DNA from: Adiantum capillus-veneris
Taxonomy: Eukaryota > Streptophyta > Polypodiopsida > Polypodiales > Pteridaceae
Direction: 5' to 3'
Assembly (NCBI GenBank): GCA_014529385.2
Contig: CM043953.1
Coordinates: forward strand, 94,707,342 to 94,771,341
DNA: 64,000 nucleotides
The notes beneath the pieces are model-generated. The model saw only the letters and a list, made by a program, of their open reading frames with translations, was not told the DNA's origin and did not search any database. The position numbers and the translations under genes were made by a program. Shown piece after piece: positions 23,600 to 34,999 of this stretch (the first letter of the stretch is position 1; every line of letters begins with the position of its first letter).

Positions 23600-23910
23600 T
23601 GGGTTGGAGAGACCCATGAGAGGGTTCATGGGATGATCACCATTGTATACTTTCTCCATTGTGCACCTCATAGCCCACATATGATCGTACCCCTCCCCAT
23701 ATGGTTTGAGTTGATGTATTATGTGGTGAGGATGTTGATGATGATGAGGATGTAGGCTAGACTTACATACCTACCCACTCCAGGTACCCTCATTTATTTT
23801 ATTATTACGTTACCCAGACACTATAATAAAGTCACACATGGATGTAATCTTTTGTTCTCATAGGTCATTTCGGCCTTTTGAAGACGTTAATATAACATTT
23901 CATTTCTATA
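23600..23910 (+). repeat. LINE family I 3' end fragment
   Basis: Only the 3' UTR end is recognisable: the conserved hairpin tail TCATAGGTCATTTCGGCC at about 23,858-23,875, followed by TTTTGAAGACGTTAAT and ATTTCATTTC. No coding part is left. Confidence 0.55.
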
Positions 23911-24429
23911 ATAGGTTCGAGTCTCTCAACACTCATTATCATACGAGAAATTCTGAGGCCTAGTGCCAAGACCATGTCTTTCCATAATATAGGAGTGGGG
24001 AAAGGCTGTAGTTGCAGTTACATGAATAGTGTCTATAAGTTGGTGTGTAAGTTTTGTCAAAAGGTGCATGGGGGTCGACCTCTACTAGTAATAGGAAGAT
24101 CTTGAAAGTGTGGATATGAGCCATAGTTACTCGGAACGGGATTTCGGAAGGGGGAATAGAACGACAATGGGCATGAAACGCCATTCCCTATTACGAATAC
24201 TCACATTTGAAACACAGAACGGGGATTCAGAATGGGAAGTTGGAATGGGAACAGGGAACGGAGACCTGGAAATGGCCATTCCCTGTAACCATGATATGAG
24301 CTGTCTCCTTAGGAAACTACAAAAAAAACTGGAAGACATCTTCTAAAAAAACAAGTTTCTATATGTGGTGTAACAGGAGGGTACCACGTGCGAATGGAAA
24401 AGAATAGACTGAACAAACTTTATACACTT

Positions 24430-24740
24430 CAAAACAAGTGAACGGAAGAGATGCACGCTACACGAGACATGGAGTGGCTGTTCCTCCCCAAGAGAGCATT
24501 GGCCCCAAACAATGGTGTCCCTTTCGGTATTTCTTTATATTGCTTCAAGATAGTACAACTGTGGATTGGCTCTGCATCTGCTTCCGCTAGAATGCTAGAG
24601 AGAGAGAGCCCACTGTTCATATTTAAAGGCACCAGACCTTCTTAAAGGAGTTTACATGAAAAGCATCTGGTCAAAAGTTGGTGTTCAAAAGCTGCCAGTG
24701 CATAATTTGGAAATAGGTACAACTGTTACGTCAGCATGAG
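24430..24740 (-). repeat. Solo LTR fragment, family A
   Basis: The minus strand carries a TATA-like TTTAAATATGAACAGTGGGC (about 24,630-24,610) and AAAGAAATACCGAAAGGGAC (about 24,530-24,510), then TTGGGGCCAATGCTCTC. The order matches 32,100-32,260 and 22.5-22.9 kb. Confidence 0.6.
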
Positions 24741-25117
24741 ATGACTAGATATGGGTGTGAGTGCATCAAGAGTTTTGAATGGAATGAGATGGCTAGATTG
24801 AATGATTGAAACGTAAGTGTTCATTGCGAACTAAGTGTGTGATTTTGTGGACTAGATGCTATGTGGATGTATTATCTTGTGGGGATAGTTATGGGCATGT
24901 TTTTTTTGAAATGTGAAAAGAAAGAATATGAATTCGAGAGTAACAAGATTTAGTAGATCAAGACACCCTGACCCTAATTTTTGGTGCACGTTTTAGGATG
25001 GAAAGTTAGTCGACTTTTCGAACTCGATTGATGTCGAGACTGCTTTTCAAGTTTGAGTTCTGTTTGAGAACTTGTTTGGTAATTATGTTTGGAATTTATT
25101 TGAAATGGATGGTATCT

Positions 25118-26200
25118 GTTTTTTTTTTTCCAAGAAAAAGTTCCTTCTATTAGTTAATGAAACTGCCCATAGGGCTACAACCAGCTCTACAAGAGAGGGC
25201 TACAACAATCATGATGGGGAGACTCTCCCAATGAAAAAACAGATATGTACAATGAGGCTAAATCAAGAGATGGGAGGAGGGAAAAGGCACACAGGTGGAC
25301 GGTAGTGCCATCTGAGCACACCCTGGATGATGGTGAAAAAAGGCCCAGCCGCCCAGGGTGCCAGAGTCGAAGGAAAGCCTCTCTGCGCTCCCTCATGCGG
25401 CCGGAGCTGCCTTGGAGTCTCTCGAACTGTCCTCTGAGAGTATGGATCAGCTCTAGCCAAAGATCCCGAACAGTCTCTACTGGTGGTACAGGGCGAGCCT
25501 CGAAGATGCGAAAGCAGCCCCGCTGCCTGATGAACTAGAGTGTCAGGCCGCAGATGAGCTCCCAACACTCCTCTCTCTCATTGAGCAAGAGAGAACCGAT
25601 CCTGCAGCAGCAGCTAACCGCGCTATCTTCGAGGCAGGCTTGGATGGGGAGTAATCCGCATCCGAGAGTCCTCGAGATAGGCGTAACTGCAAAGAGTGTC
25701 TAGCCCAAGCCCAAGTAGAAAGATCCGTGCGCAAAGCAACCTCCTCTGTCCAGGAGTCCTCATGTATGTGTACATAACATGGTGGGCTGTGTGTGTCAGC
25801 AAAGAAGTGAACCACAATGTGTCTACATCCTGCTGCGTCTGGAGGTGTCACAGAAAACTTGGCCAATGACCATAGAGTCTGAAGCAAGTCTATAACCCCT
25901 AGGTCTCCCATGTGATGACAGAACTCTAGGGCCTGTGTCTGCAGCCACCACTCCAAAACTTAGTCTATAGTCCACTCAGTCTGGTCCTTGCCGCATAGGG
26001 GAAAAGAGAAGCCAACCGCTGAGTCCAAGGCGTCTATCCCCTAGTTGCAAGGAATAGTACATGAACCCTGAAGCATGCTGCCTCAAGGTTTGGTGAGGGT
26101 CGCCGAGAAACCGTGTAAAGTCGTAGGCAAAGAAATCCCAACGACGACGAATGTCGAAGCTCGTCATACCACGAGGAACTGCTGCAGAGTTCTGGACCTT
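25118..26200 (-). pseudogene. LINE family II copy with large internal deletion
   Basis: The minus-strand segment 26,200-25,590 encodes the ORF1 C-terminus (GDLGVIDLLQTLWSLAKFSV, DAAGCRHIVVHFFAD, ARHSLQLRLSRG), strongly similar to 56,640-56,040 of the long LINE. It then passes directly to the 3' end of ORF2 and the 3' UTR (about 25,500-25,118), similar to 51,990-51,610. About 4 kb covering endonuclease and reverse transcriptase is missing. The junction lies in 25,480-25,590. The element ends in a run of A (T run at 25,121-25,130 on the plus strand). Confidence 0.75.
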
Positions 26201-26317
26201 GTTAGGTTATTTGCGGGAGGAGTGATGAGGGAGTTGTTGAGCAGTTCATGGTCTGTACCGGGATGGTTATTTGCAGGGGGAGTGTTCATCGGCGACTTTA
26301 TGTTTCTATGTCTTGTA

Positions 26318-26322
26318 ACATG
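26318..26322. other. Target-site duplication, left of copia element (ACATG)
   Basis: ACATG at 26,318-26,322 matches ACATG at 31,392-31,396 on the other side of the element. Confidence 0.9.
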
Positions 26323-26530
26323 TGTTGGAATTAGGGTTGCTAGAAAACACACATAGCTTGGAGAGATGAAGGAAGCTCAAGGCACACAACAGAGAGTGTA
26401 TTACTTAGTGTCCATTGAAAAAATAAGATAGCCCTAGAGTGATGGGCGTATATACAATGCACGGGGGAAAAAATGCCCCGGCGGTCCTAAGTGTGTTCAC
26501 ACACATCACTACCACATGTATATGGTAACA
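26323..26530 (-). repeat. Copia 3' LTR
   Basis: 208 bp. It aligns with the 5' LTR but lacks a segment around AACCTCCTAGCGAGGG present there. Shared blocks include TGTTGGAATTAGGGTTGC and ACCACATGTATATGGTAACA. Confidence 0.92.
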
Positions 26531-26652
26531 AATCCCCCCTGGGAGTGATGCGGTGAAGGAGAGCTGGCACATAGAGTATAGGGAAGTACCATGCCCTGAG
26601 GACATGATCAACCCACAAAGGGGAGTAAGCCCAAAGCTTTGTGGAAAGCTTC

Positions 26653-28155
26653 TCACTTCTCACGAGACAATCCCTTTGTGAAAAGATGTGCAAGGTTGTC
26701 CCGTGTTGGCACATAAACCAAGCTGATCTCTCGTGCTGAGAGCCTCTCCTTGACATAGTGGTAATGCACCTCAATGTGCTTTGTGCGAGCATGAAAAACT
26801 GGGTTCCTCGCAACTGCCAATGCGCTCTGACTGTAAGTGTAGATAGTGTTGGCAGTGTCCTGTCCAACACCCGAATCAGCCATAAGGCGTCTAAGCCATA
26901 CATACTCAACCGTAGCTGTGAAGACTGCCCTGTACTCAGCCTCACAACTGGAAGTGGCCACAGTAGGTTGCTTCTTGCTCAATCATGATATGCATGAGTT
27001 GCCAAGCATGAAACAAAAACCACTTGTGGAACTCGTGTGTCAAAACAACCAATCCAATCTGAGCTCAATAAAGCATGTTAATCTGGCGGCAATGATTCTC
27101 CCTTGGTATAAAACAAGCCAAGATGTAAAGTGCCACTCAAGTAGCAAAAAATCCTCTTGACAGCCTACCAATGCTTAGACCCTGGGCTATGCATGAATCT
27201 GTTGACCTGTGAGATTGCAAACTGAATATCTGGCCTTGTGTTGCATACATAAGTGAGGCAACCAACTGCAGTTTGGTAAAGAGTGACATCGGCAGGATCA
27301 CCAGCATCATGAAGACTCAATTTTAAACATGTTTCCATGGGAGTGGCAATAGGTTTGCAATCCTCAAGTCCAAACTTACATAGCAATGTCTCTATGTAAC
27401 TTTTTTGACACAAGGCAATACCACCATCACACTGCTTAAACTGTATTGCCTTGTAATGATGCAACAGCCTTAAATCTTTCATCTTGAAAGTAGCATTCAA
27501 ATCAGCCTTAAATTCAACAATATGTCTCTCATTTGGTCCAGTGATCAACAAATCATCTACATAGAGAACCACAATGCGAAGTACATCACCCTCACGCTTT
27601 ACATGCAATGTGCTTTCTGCTGGACTTTTACGAAAGCCTCGTTTGACCAAATGAATGTCAACCTTCTCATACCAAGCACAAGGAGATTGCTTCAACCCAT
27701 ACAAAGAAACCGCGAGGCTCTGTTACATAAACTTCCTCAAATATGTCACCATTCAAGAAAGCAGTAACAATGTCTTACTGATGTACATCCCAACCAAAAT
27801 GAGGTACCGATGCACATTGAAAACGCAGAGTAGTCATACGACAAGTGGGAGCAAAAGTCTCTTCATAATTTATGCCTTTTTACTGTGCATAACCTTTTGC
27901 AACAAGTCGAGCCTTATAGCGATCAATCTCACCATCCGGCTTGCGTTTCGACTTGTAAACCCACTTCGTACCAATGGCCTTTTTGCCAAGAGGCAAATCA
28001 CATAAAGTTCGTGTGTCATTTTCTATAAATGCATCATATTCAGATTGCATGGCAGCCGTCCAATTTTCTGAAATCTGTGCTTTATTAAAAGACAGAGGTT
28101 CCTCAACATCATATAAGCTAGACACAACCAAAGCATAGCAATCTATGAGGTGCAT
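26653..28155 (-). pseudogene. Copia reverse transcriptase and RNase H
   Basis: The RT entry (28,155-27,880) has WTAAMQSEYDAF and GTKWVYKSKRKPDGEIDRYK, the standard copia opening. After stops and a shifted stretch near 27,880-27,710 comes MYGLKQSPCAWYEK (27,704) and the catalytic YVDDLLI near 27,550. RNase H (26,982-26,653) shows VATSSCEAEYRAV and HYVKERL, then HLFTKGL. At least two frame breaks separate the parts, so no enzyme can be made. The RNase H ends about 120 bp before the 3' LTR. Confidence 0.88.
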
Positions 28156-28159
28156 AGAG

Positions 28160-28365
28160 GGTGTTAAAGTTTAGGCATCTCAAGTGAACTGTCAAATGTG
28201 ATTCCATTATTTAGTTTGGCTTTTATGTATTTATTTTACTTATTTGTCAAAGTCATGGTTAGGCCAATTTACCAAGATTGCTATATAAGCAACTCCTTGC
28301 CTCCATTGTATACACATTCAGTTATTCATTGACAAGGTTAATCTGATGCATAAGATGCATGGCTG
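28160..28365 (+). repeat. AT-rich insertion in the copia coding region
   Basis: About 200 bp without homology to copia coding sequence lies between the integrase tail and the RT start. It begins TGTTAAAGTTTAGGCATC (28,168), contains a TATA box CTATATAAGCAACTCC (about 28,281) and ends near GTTAATCTGATGCATAAG. It looks like a solo LTR or small terminal-repeat element, but clear target duplications were not established (TGCAT/ATGCAT occurs on both sides). Confidence 0.4.
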
Positions 28366-28694
28366 AAACCTGAACGAGTACACTAGACAAAGGTGCATCC
28401 AATTTACTGTCACGCAAAGTATGCACCGACCATTTAGGCATACCTCTAGCTTGCTCATTCTCAGCCCTTTCTTCATCAACTACATCATGTACATCTGCAT
28501 CAGTAATAGGCTAATCTATAACATTTTCAGAAACCCCCATATGCTGTACATTTGCCTCATTGGAACTTACATTCGGACTTCCATCACTGAAAAGAGGTAA
28601 CAAAAGTGTCATAAATGTCCTGTGAGCTTACATTATCGTCTCTAGTACATGACAGCAAGGGCTGAACAGAATCTTCTACAAACACAACATCTCG

Positions 28695-29691
28695 TCAGAC
28701 CAAGATACGCTTTGTTTGCGGATGATACAACCTGTAATTTTTGCTTTTAGCACTATAACCAACAAAAATACATTTGATAGCCTTATCATCCAATTTCCTG
28801 TGCTGTGTTTGTGGCACCAAAGCATATGCCAAACAACCAAAAACATGCATGTGCTCAATAGAAGGCTTTCTATCATGCCATGCTTCATATGGAGTCATAG
28901 ACTGCAAAGCTTTCGTAGGACACCTGCTCAGTACATAAATGTCACACATGATGGCCTCAAGCCAAAACGAATGCGGAAAAGCTTGACTTTTGACCATACA
29001 TCGTGCCATTTCTGTAAGTGACCTGTTTTTCCTCTCAGCAACACCATTTTGCTAAGGCGTATAAGGCATTGTACATTGGTGTTTTATCCCACGACTAGCC
29101 AGGAATGCATTAAACTCATGAGTCATATACTCCCCCCCTCGATCGGAATAGAGGGTGTCCATAGCACATTTCGAAACATTTTCAGCCATAGCCAAAAATT
29201 GTTTGAAGCACATAAACACTTCGGACTTAGCTGCATGTAGCCCTAACTGAACCATCCTTTGGAAACTTAGAACCTTGCATTTTACCCAAAATACAGCCTT
29301 CACAAACATGCTTCATAGGTGCTTCAAGAGGCGGCAAAGAAGCAACCATATCAGATTTCTGCAAACGCAACAGACTGGCAAAATTCAGATGCCCAAAACG
29401 TGCATACCAAAGTTTTGCATTTGAAATAGCCTTAGAATCCACAACTACATTTGCAAAATTCTGCCCACACTTGTCATATAAAGTGAGCTTATATAGCCCA
29501 TGGCATAAAATGCCAGATGCAACAATTTCATCACCGAAATTGAGATCATGTACTGTACATCTGTGATCCACAAATTTGACTACAAGACCAAGTCTAGCAA
29601 GTGCAGATAGAGACAAAAGATTCTTATTGATCCAAAGTACATACAATGCATCAACAAGTGTGAAAGAACTGCCATTTGCAACAGTAAGCAC
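28695..29691 (-). pseudogene. Copia integrase, core partly deleted
   Basis: The zinc-binding part is present (LWYARFGHLNFASLL, then HVCEGCILGK, about 29,480-29,300). The core resumes at SDRGGEYMTHEF (about 29,155-29,120), which holds the second catalytic aspartate, and continues with QCTMPYTP, a stop, QNGVAERKNR (catalytic glutamate) and SFWLEAIMCD. The stretch that should carry the first catalytic aspartate, between GSKFPKDG and the AKSEVF block near 29,235, is missing. Integration activity is therefore lost. Confidence 0.85.
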
Positions 29692-30887
29692 AATCTTTCC
29701 AACTCCCTTGACCGGATAAGATGCATTGTTTGCACAAGTGATTGAATTCCCATGAGGGACATTCTCGAGAGAGGTAAACTAGTCACAATGAGAGGTAATG
29801 TGCCTTGTAGCACCACTATCAAAGTACCACACTTGAGCATTTGCAACAACTGACAAACATGCATCATGGACAAAAGGATCATTAGTGCACTCTGCACTAA
29901 AAGCCCATTCTGCATCAACATCAGCATCACAGTCTCCTTTCACAAAAGACTCAACAATAGTTGCATTTGTAGTGGAACCAGCATTAATAGTGGAACCAAC
30001 CTCTTTCTTCTTAGCCTCTTTGGCCTTCAACTTAGGACACTACTTGATCAAATGATTATTAACTTTACAGTAATGGCAACGCATCTTCTTTTTGCCCTTA
30101 TCACGAGAATTTCCAGACGAATTGCTGCTAGCAGAAGCATTAGGAACAAGTGATTTACCACTCGCAAAAGAATCATAAGAAATGACTACATTGATGTTAC
30201 CACCTTTTCTTTGAGCAGCAATAAAGGCCTGTTTAACTGCACGCTATCTCGAAAGTGACCCTTGCGACAACAATGTGCATAATGTATCAAACTTGACAAC
30301 TTCAGGATTTCCTTGAGTCATAAGTCTCCAAGTACTAGCAAAAGTCTGGTAAGAATCTGGCAAGGCACCAATAACAGTCTGCACAAGTGAACTGTCTGAA
30401 ATGACTTCACCTGCAGAAATAAGTTGCTCATTAATATCCTTGAGACCATCAAGGAAAGTGTCCATGTAATCTTCCTGATGCATAATCTTTGACTCTAGCT
30501 CTTTATACAACAATGCAATTTTTTCCTCATTGCGACTTGCATAAAGACTAGCTAGAATATCCCAAGCTTGTTTTGCAGATTTCACCGAACACTTCACAGA
30601 CAACGCAATCAATGCATGAGCCTGCGCATCTTTTATATCCCAACGAGCTTGCTCAGCTGTAGGTAAACAGCTATGGTAGCAAAGACCCTACCACCAAAAC
30701 TTGCAACATCCTCAACATCGCCTACATCCTCAGAACCAAGACGTACATCAATGACCTGCACAATGTTCCAAACGTCCTTTGACACAAGGACATGTTGCAT
30801 CATGAAAGCCCACGTAGGGAAATTGTCCCCATCCAATCTGTCCTCAGCAGCAAACATCTTGAACACATTTATGTTATTGTCAGCCAT
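29692..30887 (-). pseudogene. Copia gag and protease
   Basis: Gag starts MADNNINVFKMFAAEDRLDG at 30,887. A frameshift near 30,665 is followed by the gag core (AKQAWDILASLYASRNEEK, 30,612-30,244), a TAG at 30,244, and a CCHC knuckle CHYCKVNNHLIK-stop-CPK (about 30,083-30,040) whose last linker carries a TAG. Protease is marked by WYFDSGATRHITSHC (about 29,833-29,790) with intact D-S-G, followed by another stop. Confidence 0.88.
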
Positions 30888-31167
30888 GATAAATGCTGCA
30901 TTTGATGTGAAAACTGTCCGAAAAGAGGAGAAACGAAGCAAGAACAACACGTGCTATATAGCACAAACCGTAGAAGACTGTAAGGGATCTATTACGCAGA
31001 AAACAACACTAACATAATTTCTGTACAAAATGACGAAATAGCCTGTGCAGTATTGCCTGTAGTGGAAACGGAGACCGAAATGAGCCCAAATCGGAGAAAG
31101 TGAGCAGGCGTGTGCTGGAGCTGCTGGCGACTAAGCCCGGGAGGACGCAACCTACTCTAATACCAAT

Positions 31168-31391
31168 TGTTGGAATTAGGGTTGCAGGAAAACACAACTT
31201 GGAGAAGACGAAGGAAGCTCAAGGCTCACAATAGAGTGTATTACGTAGTGTGCAATGGAAATATAAGATAGCCCTAGAGAGATGGACGTATATACAATGC
31301 ACGGGGGAAAAAACCTCCTAGCGAGGGAAAAAATGCCCCGATGGTCCCTAAGTGTGTTCACATACATCACTACCACATGTATATGGTAACA
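31168..31391 (-). repeat. Copia 5' LTR
   Basis: 224 bp, followed on the right by the target duplication ACATG (31,392-31,396). It differs from the 3' LTR by a 15-20 bp segment and scattered changes, so the insertion is not recent. Confidence 0.92.
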
Positions 31392-31419
31392 ACATGCATA
31401 TGTGAGCATTTGTGTTGCA

Positions 31420-32285
31420 TTGTGATGTGCCACCCACTGAATATTTCTTATTGAATGAGATACTTCTTGGAAGTCAACGACCCAGGATATCAAGAGTTCC
31501 GATTTGGAATGAGACTCCTTATTGGATGAGATTCTTATGGGAAGTCAACGACCCAAGAAATCAAGAGCTCCGATTTGGAATGAGAAAACAAATTGTCCCT
31601 CGGAATGTCCCTCTGAATGACCCTTGGAATTTTTGAGCTAACTTGAGTTGTTTTGTAGATTTGTTGTAATCGTGGACGATTACTTTCTTTCAAGAAGGAG
31701 GGATGTCACAAATTGCTGATGTGTCAAGCCACTGAAGAATGGAGCCAACCTACAGATCTCGATCGAGGGGCCTAAACCCTAAGAAGAAGCAGTAGAAGAA
31801 GAAGAAGTCCTACCAACTTATGGGACCCCGTCCGATGGGACCCAAGTGACATAAAGGCATTAAAACAAAGTTGGACCCTCACACACACAAAAGATAGCGT
31901 AACTAGCTGATGACGTGGTAGAGTAGTAAGAATTTCCACAATTTGCGCAGGACTGTTGACGTACAAACAGTACGGAATTCCGCAATTTGCGTTGATTGTG
32001 CTGAAGTGGCAGTCTATACGGATTTTCGTAAAATGCGCTAGCAACTTTTTAGATGCAGCGCCTTTGGACCAGATGCTTTTGAGTTTATTGCTTTTCATGT
32101 AATTGCTTTTGAGCCCAAGGGCCTTCAAATATGTGCAGAGGGCTCATTCTTTGGCACGCTTTGATGCAGAGCGCGAGTATCGGCATTGTACTGAGTTCAA
32201 GTAATATAAAGAAATACCGAAAGGGGCTCCAAGGTTTGGGGCCAGTACTCTCTGGGGTGGAATTCCGCCACTCCCTGTCACATGT

Positions 32286-32322
<37 letters not shown>

Positions 32323-32395
32323 GTTCAATTGTTATTGAAGTGCTAAAAGTTTGTTCAGTTTGTTCAATTCCGCTGGCACGTGATGCCCGTCTCGT
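31420..32395 (+). repeat. Gypsy 3' end and family A LTR (plus strand)
   Basis: 31,420-31,703 is homologous to the reverse complement of 13,106-13,260 and ends with ATCGTGGACGATTAC and the purine tract AAGAAGGAGGGA. The LTR starts TGTCACAAATTGCTGATG at 31,704. The TATA-like TTCAAATATGTGC lies near 32,125 and the block AAAGAAATACCGAAAGGGGC near 32,210. A pair of about 60-bp direct repeats (AAGTCAACGACCCA units at 31,472 and 31,541) lies in the upstream part. The right end is approximate. Confidence 0.6.
32287..32318 (+). repeat. (CT)n microsatellite in family A LTR
   Basis: About 16 CT units in the part of the LTR after the polyadenylation-type block. Confidence 0.95.
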
Positions 32396-32712
32396 GACAA
32401 AGACGAGCCCATATGATGGCCCACCCAACTGCGTTCATCCGAGCAACCCTTGCTCACGATTCTCCCATGCACCACATTTTACACCCTCCCATTGACACAG
32501 GATGGAGCTAGCTAGCTTGATGCATCTTCATGGTTGTACTACCTGAGCATATAGACATGCACCTATCCCTAGTACTAGAGCTCCATTCTACCCCATAGAT
32601 CGCGTCACAAACCAAGGTTTTTATCCTTATCCTTATGCTTATTCTGTACCTGTTTAGATTGTTTTTGTCTTGTCCGATAGATGGAGGACATACACACATG
32701 TATACTTGATTT

Positions 32713-32747
32713 GTCTCATAGGCCGACTTCGGCCTCACATAGACGCT

Positions 32748-32782
<35 letters not shown>
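32713..32782 (+). repeat. LINE-type 3' tail hairpin and (TC)15 tract
   Basis: TCATAGGCCGACTTCGGCCT gives a perfect AGGCC/GGCCU stem, followed by CACATAGACGCTAAA and 30 bases of TC. This matches the organisation of the LINE I tail at 1,436-1,536, with compensating bases in the stem. Confidence 0.55.
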
Positions 32783-32784
<2 letters not shown>

Positions 32785-33299
32785 GGGGCTATGGCATTGT
32801 GATTGCCATTTGGCTAGATATGGAATGAGATTGAGATGATGTGCATACATACTTGGATGATTCGAAGACCCATGTGACTTGCGTTGAAGAGATGAGACAT
32901 TTGATTGAAGGTGAATTATTCTCTAGGTTTGGAAAAGTCTGCATGCTGGAAATCAAATGAGGTTTGACAAAGGATTTGTTCGTTGGCATCCTAAGAACCT
33001 TAGCATTGTGACCTGCATTTTTCCTTTTATTGCTGTGTACATCACCGCTTGAGATTCATTTTTGCAAGGCCTTATCAGAGGTGGTGGTGGTGGCTTAGTA
33101 GCAAGGAGGCCGTAGGGTGAAATTCACTGCAAACTACAACATTAATGGAGAAAAAGAGAGTTTTATAGATTAGCATCCACCCCTCCTATAATTGATATAT
33201 CTTCTCCATGTTTGGGGGTTCCTTCACGAGAGAGGGATTAAGGATAGCTCTGAGAGAAAGGATTAACCTAGGGGGATCCTTCACGAGAAAGAGATGAAG

Positions 33300-34150
33300 G
33301 ATAATGTCACAAACGGGAGCGCATTGCAATATAAAATACATTCGGATAAATAGGATTTATCACTTATTACTGAAGCCTGAGGATATAGAGAGAAATAGAT
33401 AGAGAGAGAGATAGAGAGTGAGAAGATCGACACAGTACTGGGGACGAGAAGATGGGCTGGTCCCCTCCCGTAATAGTATCTTTATTACTGAGGAGAAGTC
33501 TATACAAGCACTTGAACCGAATGTATTACCACGTTCATTCTAGAATAAGACTTGATGGTTCCCAGAAGTCACGGCTTCCTATTCCTAGGGCAAAACCCTA
33601 TTCCAAGGAACTTCCGTTCCTTATTCCAAATCCTCGAGAATCAAGGTTCTCGCCTCTGGATCTCAACTTCGGGATCACAACTTGAGAGACTACCTCTCTC
33701 CGGTCCGTGGATCTACTTCCCAAACTCGGGTACGAAACCCTTGGGCTGATCCAACTCTAGTTCCTCAGAGCGCAATCCTCTCTTCCAATCCTACACACAA
33801 AAGAGATGTGTTCTTGGGTTCCTTCTCGTAAATCAGCCCTGTCTACGACGTTTATGGGCTGAAAACGGAGAAAAACAGCAGCTTGTCACGATCGAAACAC
33901 GCTCCGTAGGAACTTCTTCGCGAGGGAACTCGCCATTGGGTCTTGGCGACATCTGGTACACTTGGGGCAGCCATGGGCATCACCGGCAACGTCTTCTTTG
34001 TGGATGAAATTTGCAGCAACATCTTCTTCTTGCAAGAATTGATCTCCTCCTTGCGAAAAGTGGTCTTCCCTTTGGGAGAGGGCGTGTGATGCTTTTATAT
34101 CTCCCTAGCCAGGGCAAAGATAGCAGAGCATTGACTGCTCGCGTAGAGAT
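33300..34150 (-). repeat. LTR-like repeat, family B, copy 2
   Basis: The minus strand carries a TATA box (GATATAAAAGC, about 34,100), AATAAAGATACTATTACGGG (about 33,490-33,470), GGGGACCAGCCCATCTTC and an AG-rich tract near 33,420-33,390. The order matches 15.3-16.2 kb. A long T-rich run (34,160-34,206) lies just beyond the TATA box. Confidence 0.5.
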
Positions 34151-34569
34151 CGCTGCCGTTTTTTGTTTTTTGTTTTTTTTTTTTGTTTTTTTTTGTTTTT
34201 CTTTTTTTGCACTACTGCCAGAAAAAGAGAGAGAAAAATCGATGTCTGGTTTTTACTGCTTTATTAATCATAGGCTGTCCACTTATTAAGTGGGCGGCCG
34301 GTCACCTTTTAAAAATGGTTTGAATCTGTCCAAAAACTCAATAAAACCTTATAAGTTAAAAACAATTCTTTCACACCACTTCCCAGGCGTCCCTAGATGC
34401 AATCACATGCACAGTTGCAATGCAGACAAAGACTTCCTCGCTGCTTTCCTGAAAAGCAATCCCGCTTTCTCAAAAAGGATCTGTTTTTCCTCAAAGTTTC
34501 CTCTGAACCCATCTTCATTCAAGTGCTTGCTTTTCCTTGTGCACAATTCTAACACAGTTCGGAATTTCC

Positions 34570-34985
34570 TCCTGACTATGGATATTCCCTTTCTGATGCA
34601 CCCGTCACCCACCTTGTGACGCATCAGGAATACCCATCACCTAGTCCTTGCCTACTGAACTTACGGTGCAATCTCCTTCACGATGCTCTATATTACCCAT
34701 CCTATGACGCATCAGAGATGTCCGTTCCCGGATGGTCGGATACTTCTTCGCGATGCTCCCTGTCACCCATCCGATGTGACGCATCAGAAGTACCCGTTCT
34801 TGGTGGCCTTACAGATATTCCCTTTCATAGTGCTTCTGTCATTACTCTGAATGACGCACTAGGAATACTTTGTGCTCGGATGTCTCCAGTGAGAAAAACC
34901 CTCGCACTTAAAATTCCAATAATTCGTTTGGAATTTTTTTCTTGGTGTTCCAAGCGAGGAAAACCCTCTCACTTATAAATCCAAT
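34570..34985 (+). repeat. Degenerate tandem repeats (about 75-100 bp and about 60 bp units)
   Basis: Four spaced copies of a GATGCTC...TCACCCATCC...GACGCATCAG...TACCC unit (near 34,594, 34,682, 34,754 and 34,829). Two copies of an AGCGAGGAAAACCCTC-type unit with CCAATAATTCRTTTGGAAT follow (34,890-34,980). No coding sequence. Confidence 0.6.
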
Positions 34986-34999
34986 AATTCATTTAGAAT

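Larger units (their letters stand above)
26323..31391 (-). mobile_element. Ty1/copia LTR retrotransposon, complete ends, dead coding
   Basis: 5,069 bp flanked by ACATG duplications. LTRs are 208 bp (26,323-26,530) and 224 bp (31,168-31,391) and start TGTTACC/end CCAACA on the coding strand. Next to the 5' LTR the coding strand reads TTGGTATTAGAG, a tRNA-iMet primer site. Next to the 3' LTR is the purine tract CAGGGGGGATT. Coding order gag, protease, integrase, RT, RNase H is that of copia. Several frameshifts and stops, a missing piece of integrase and a foreign insertion near 28.2 kb make it non-autonomous. Confidence 0.93.
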
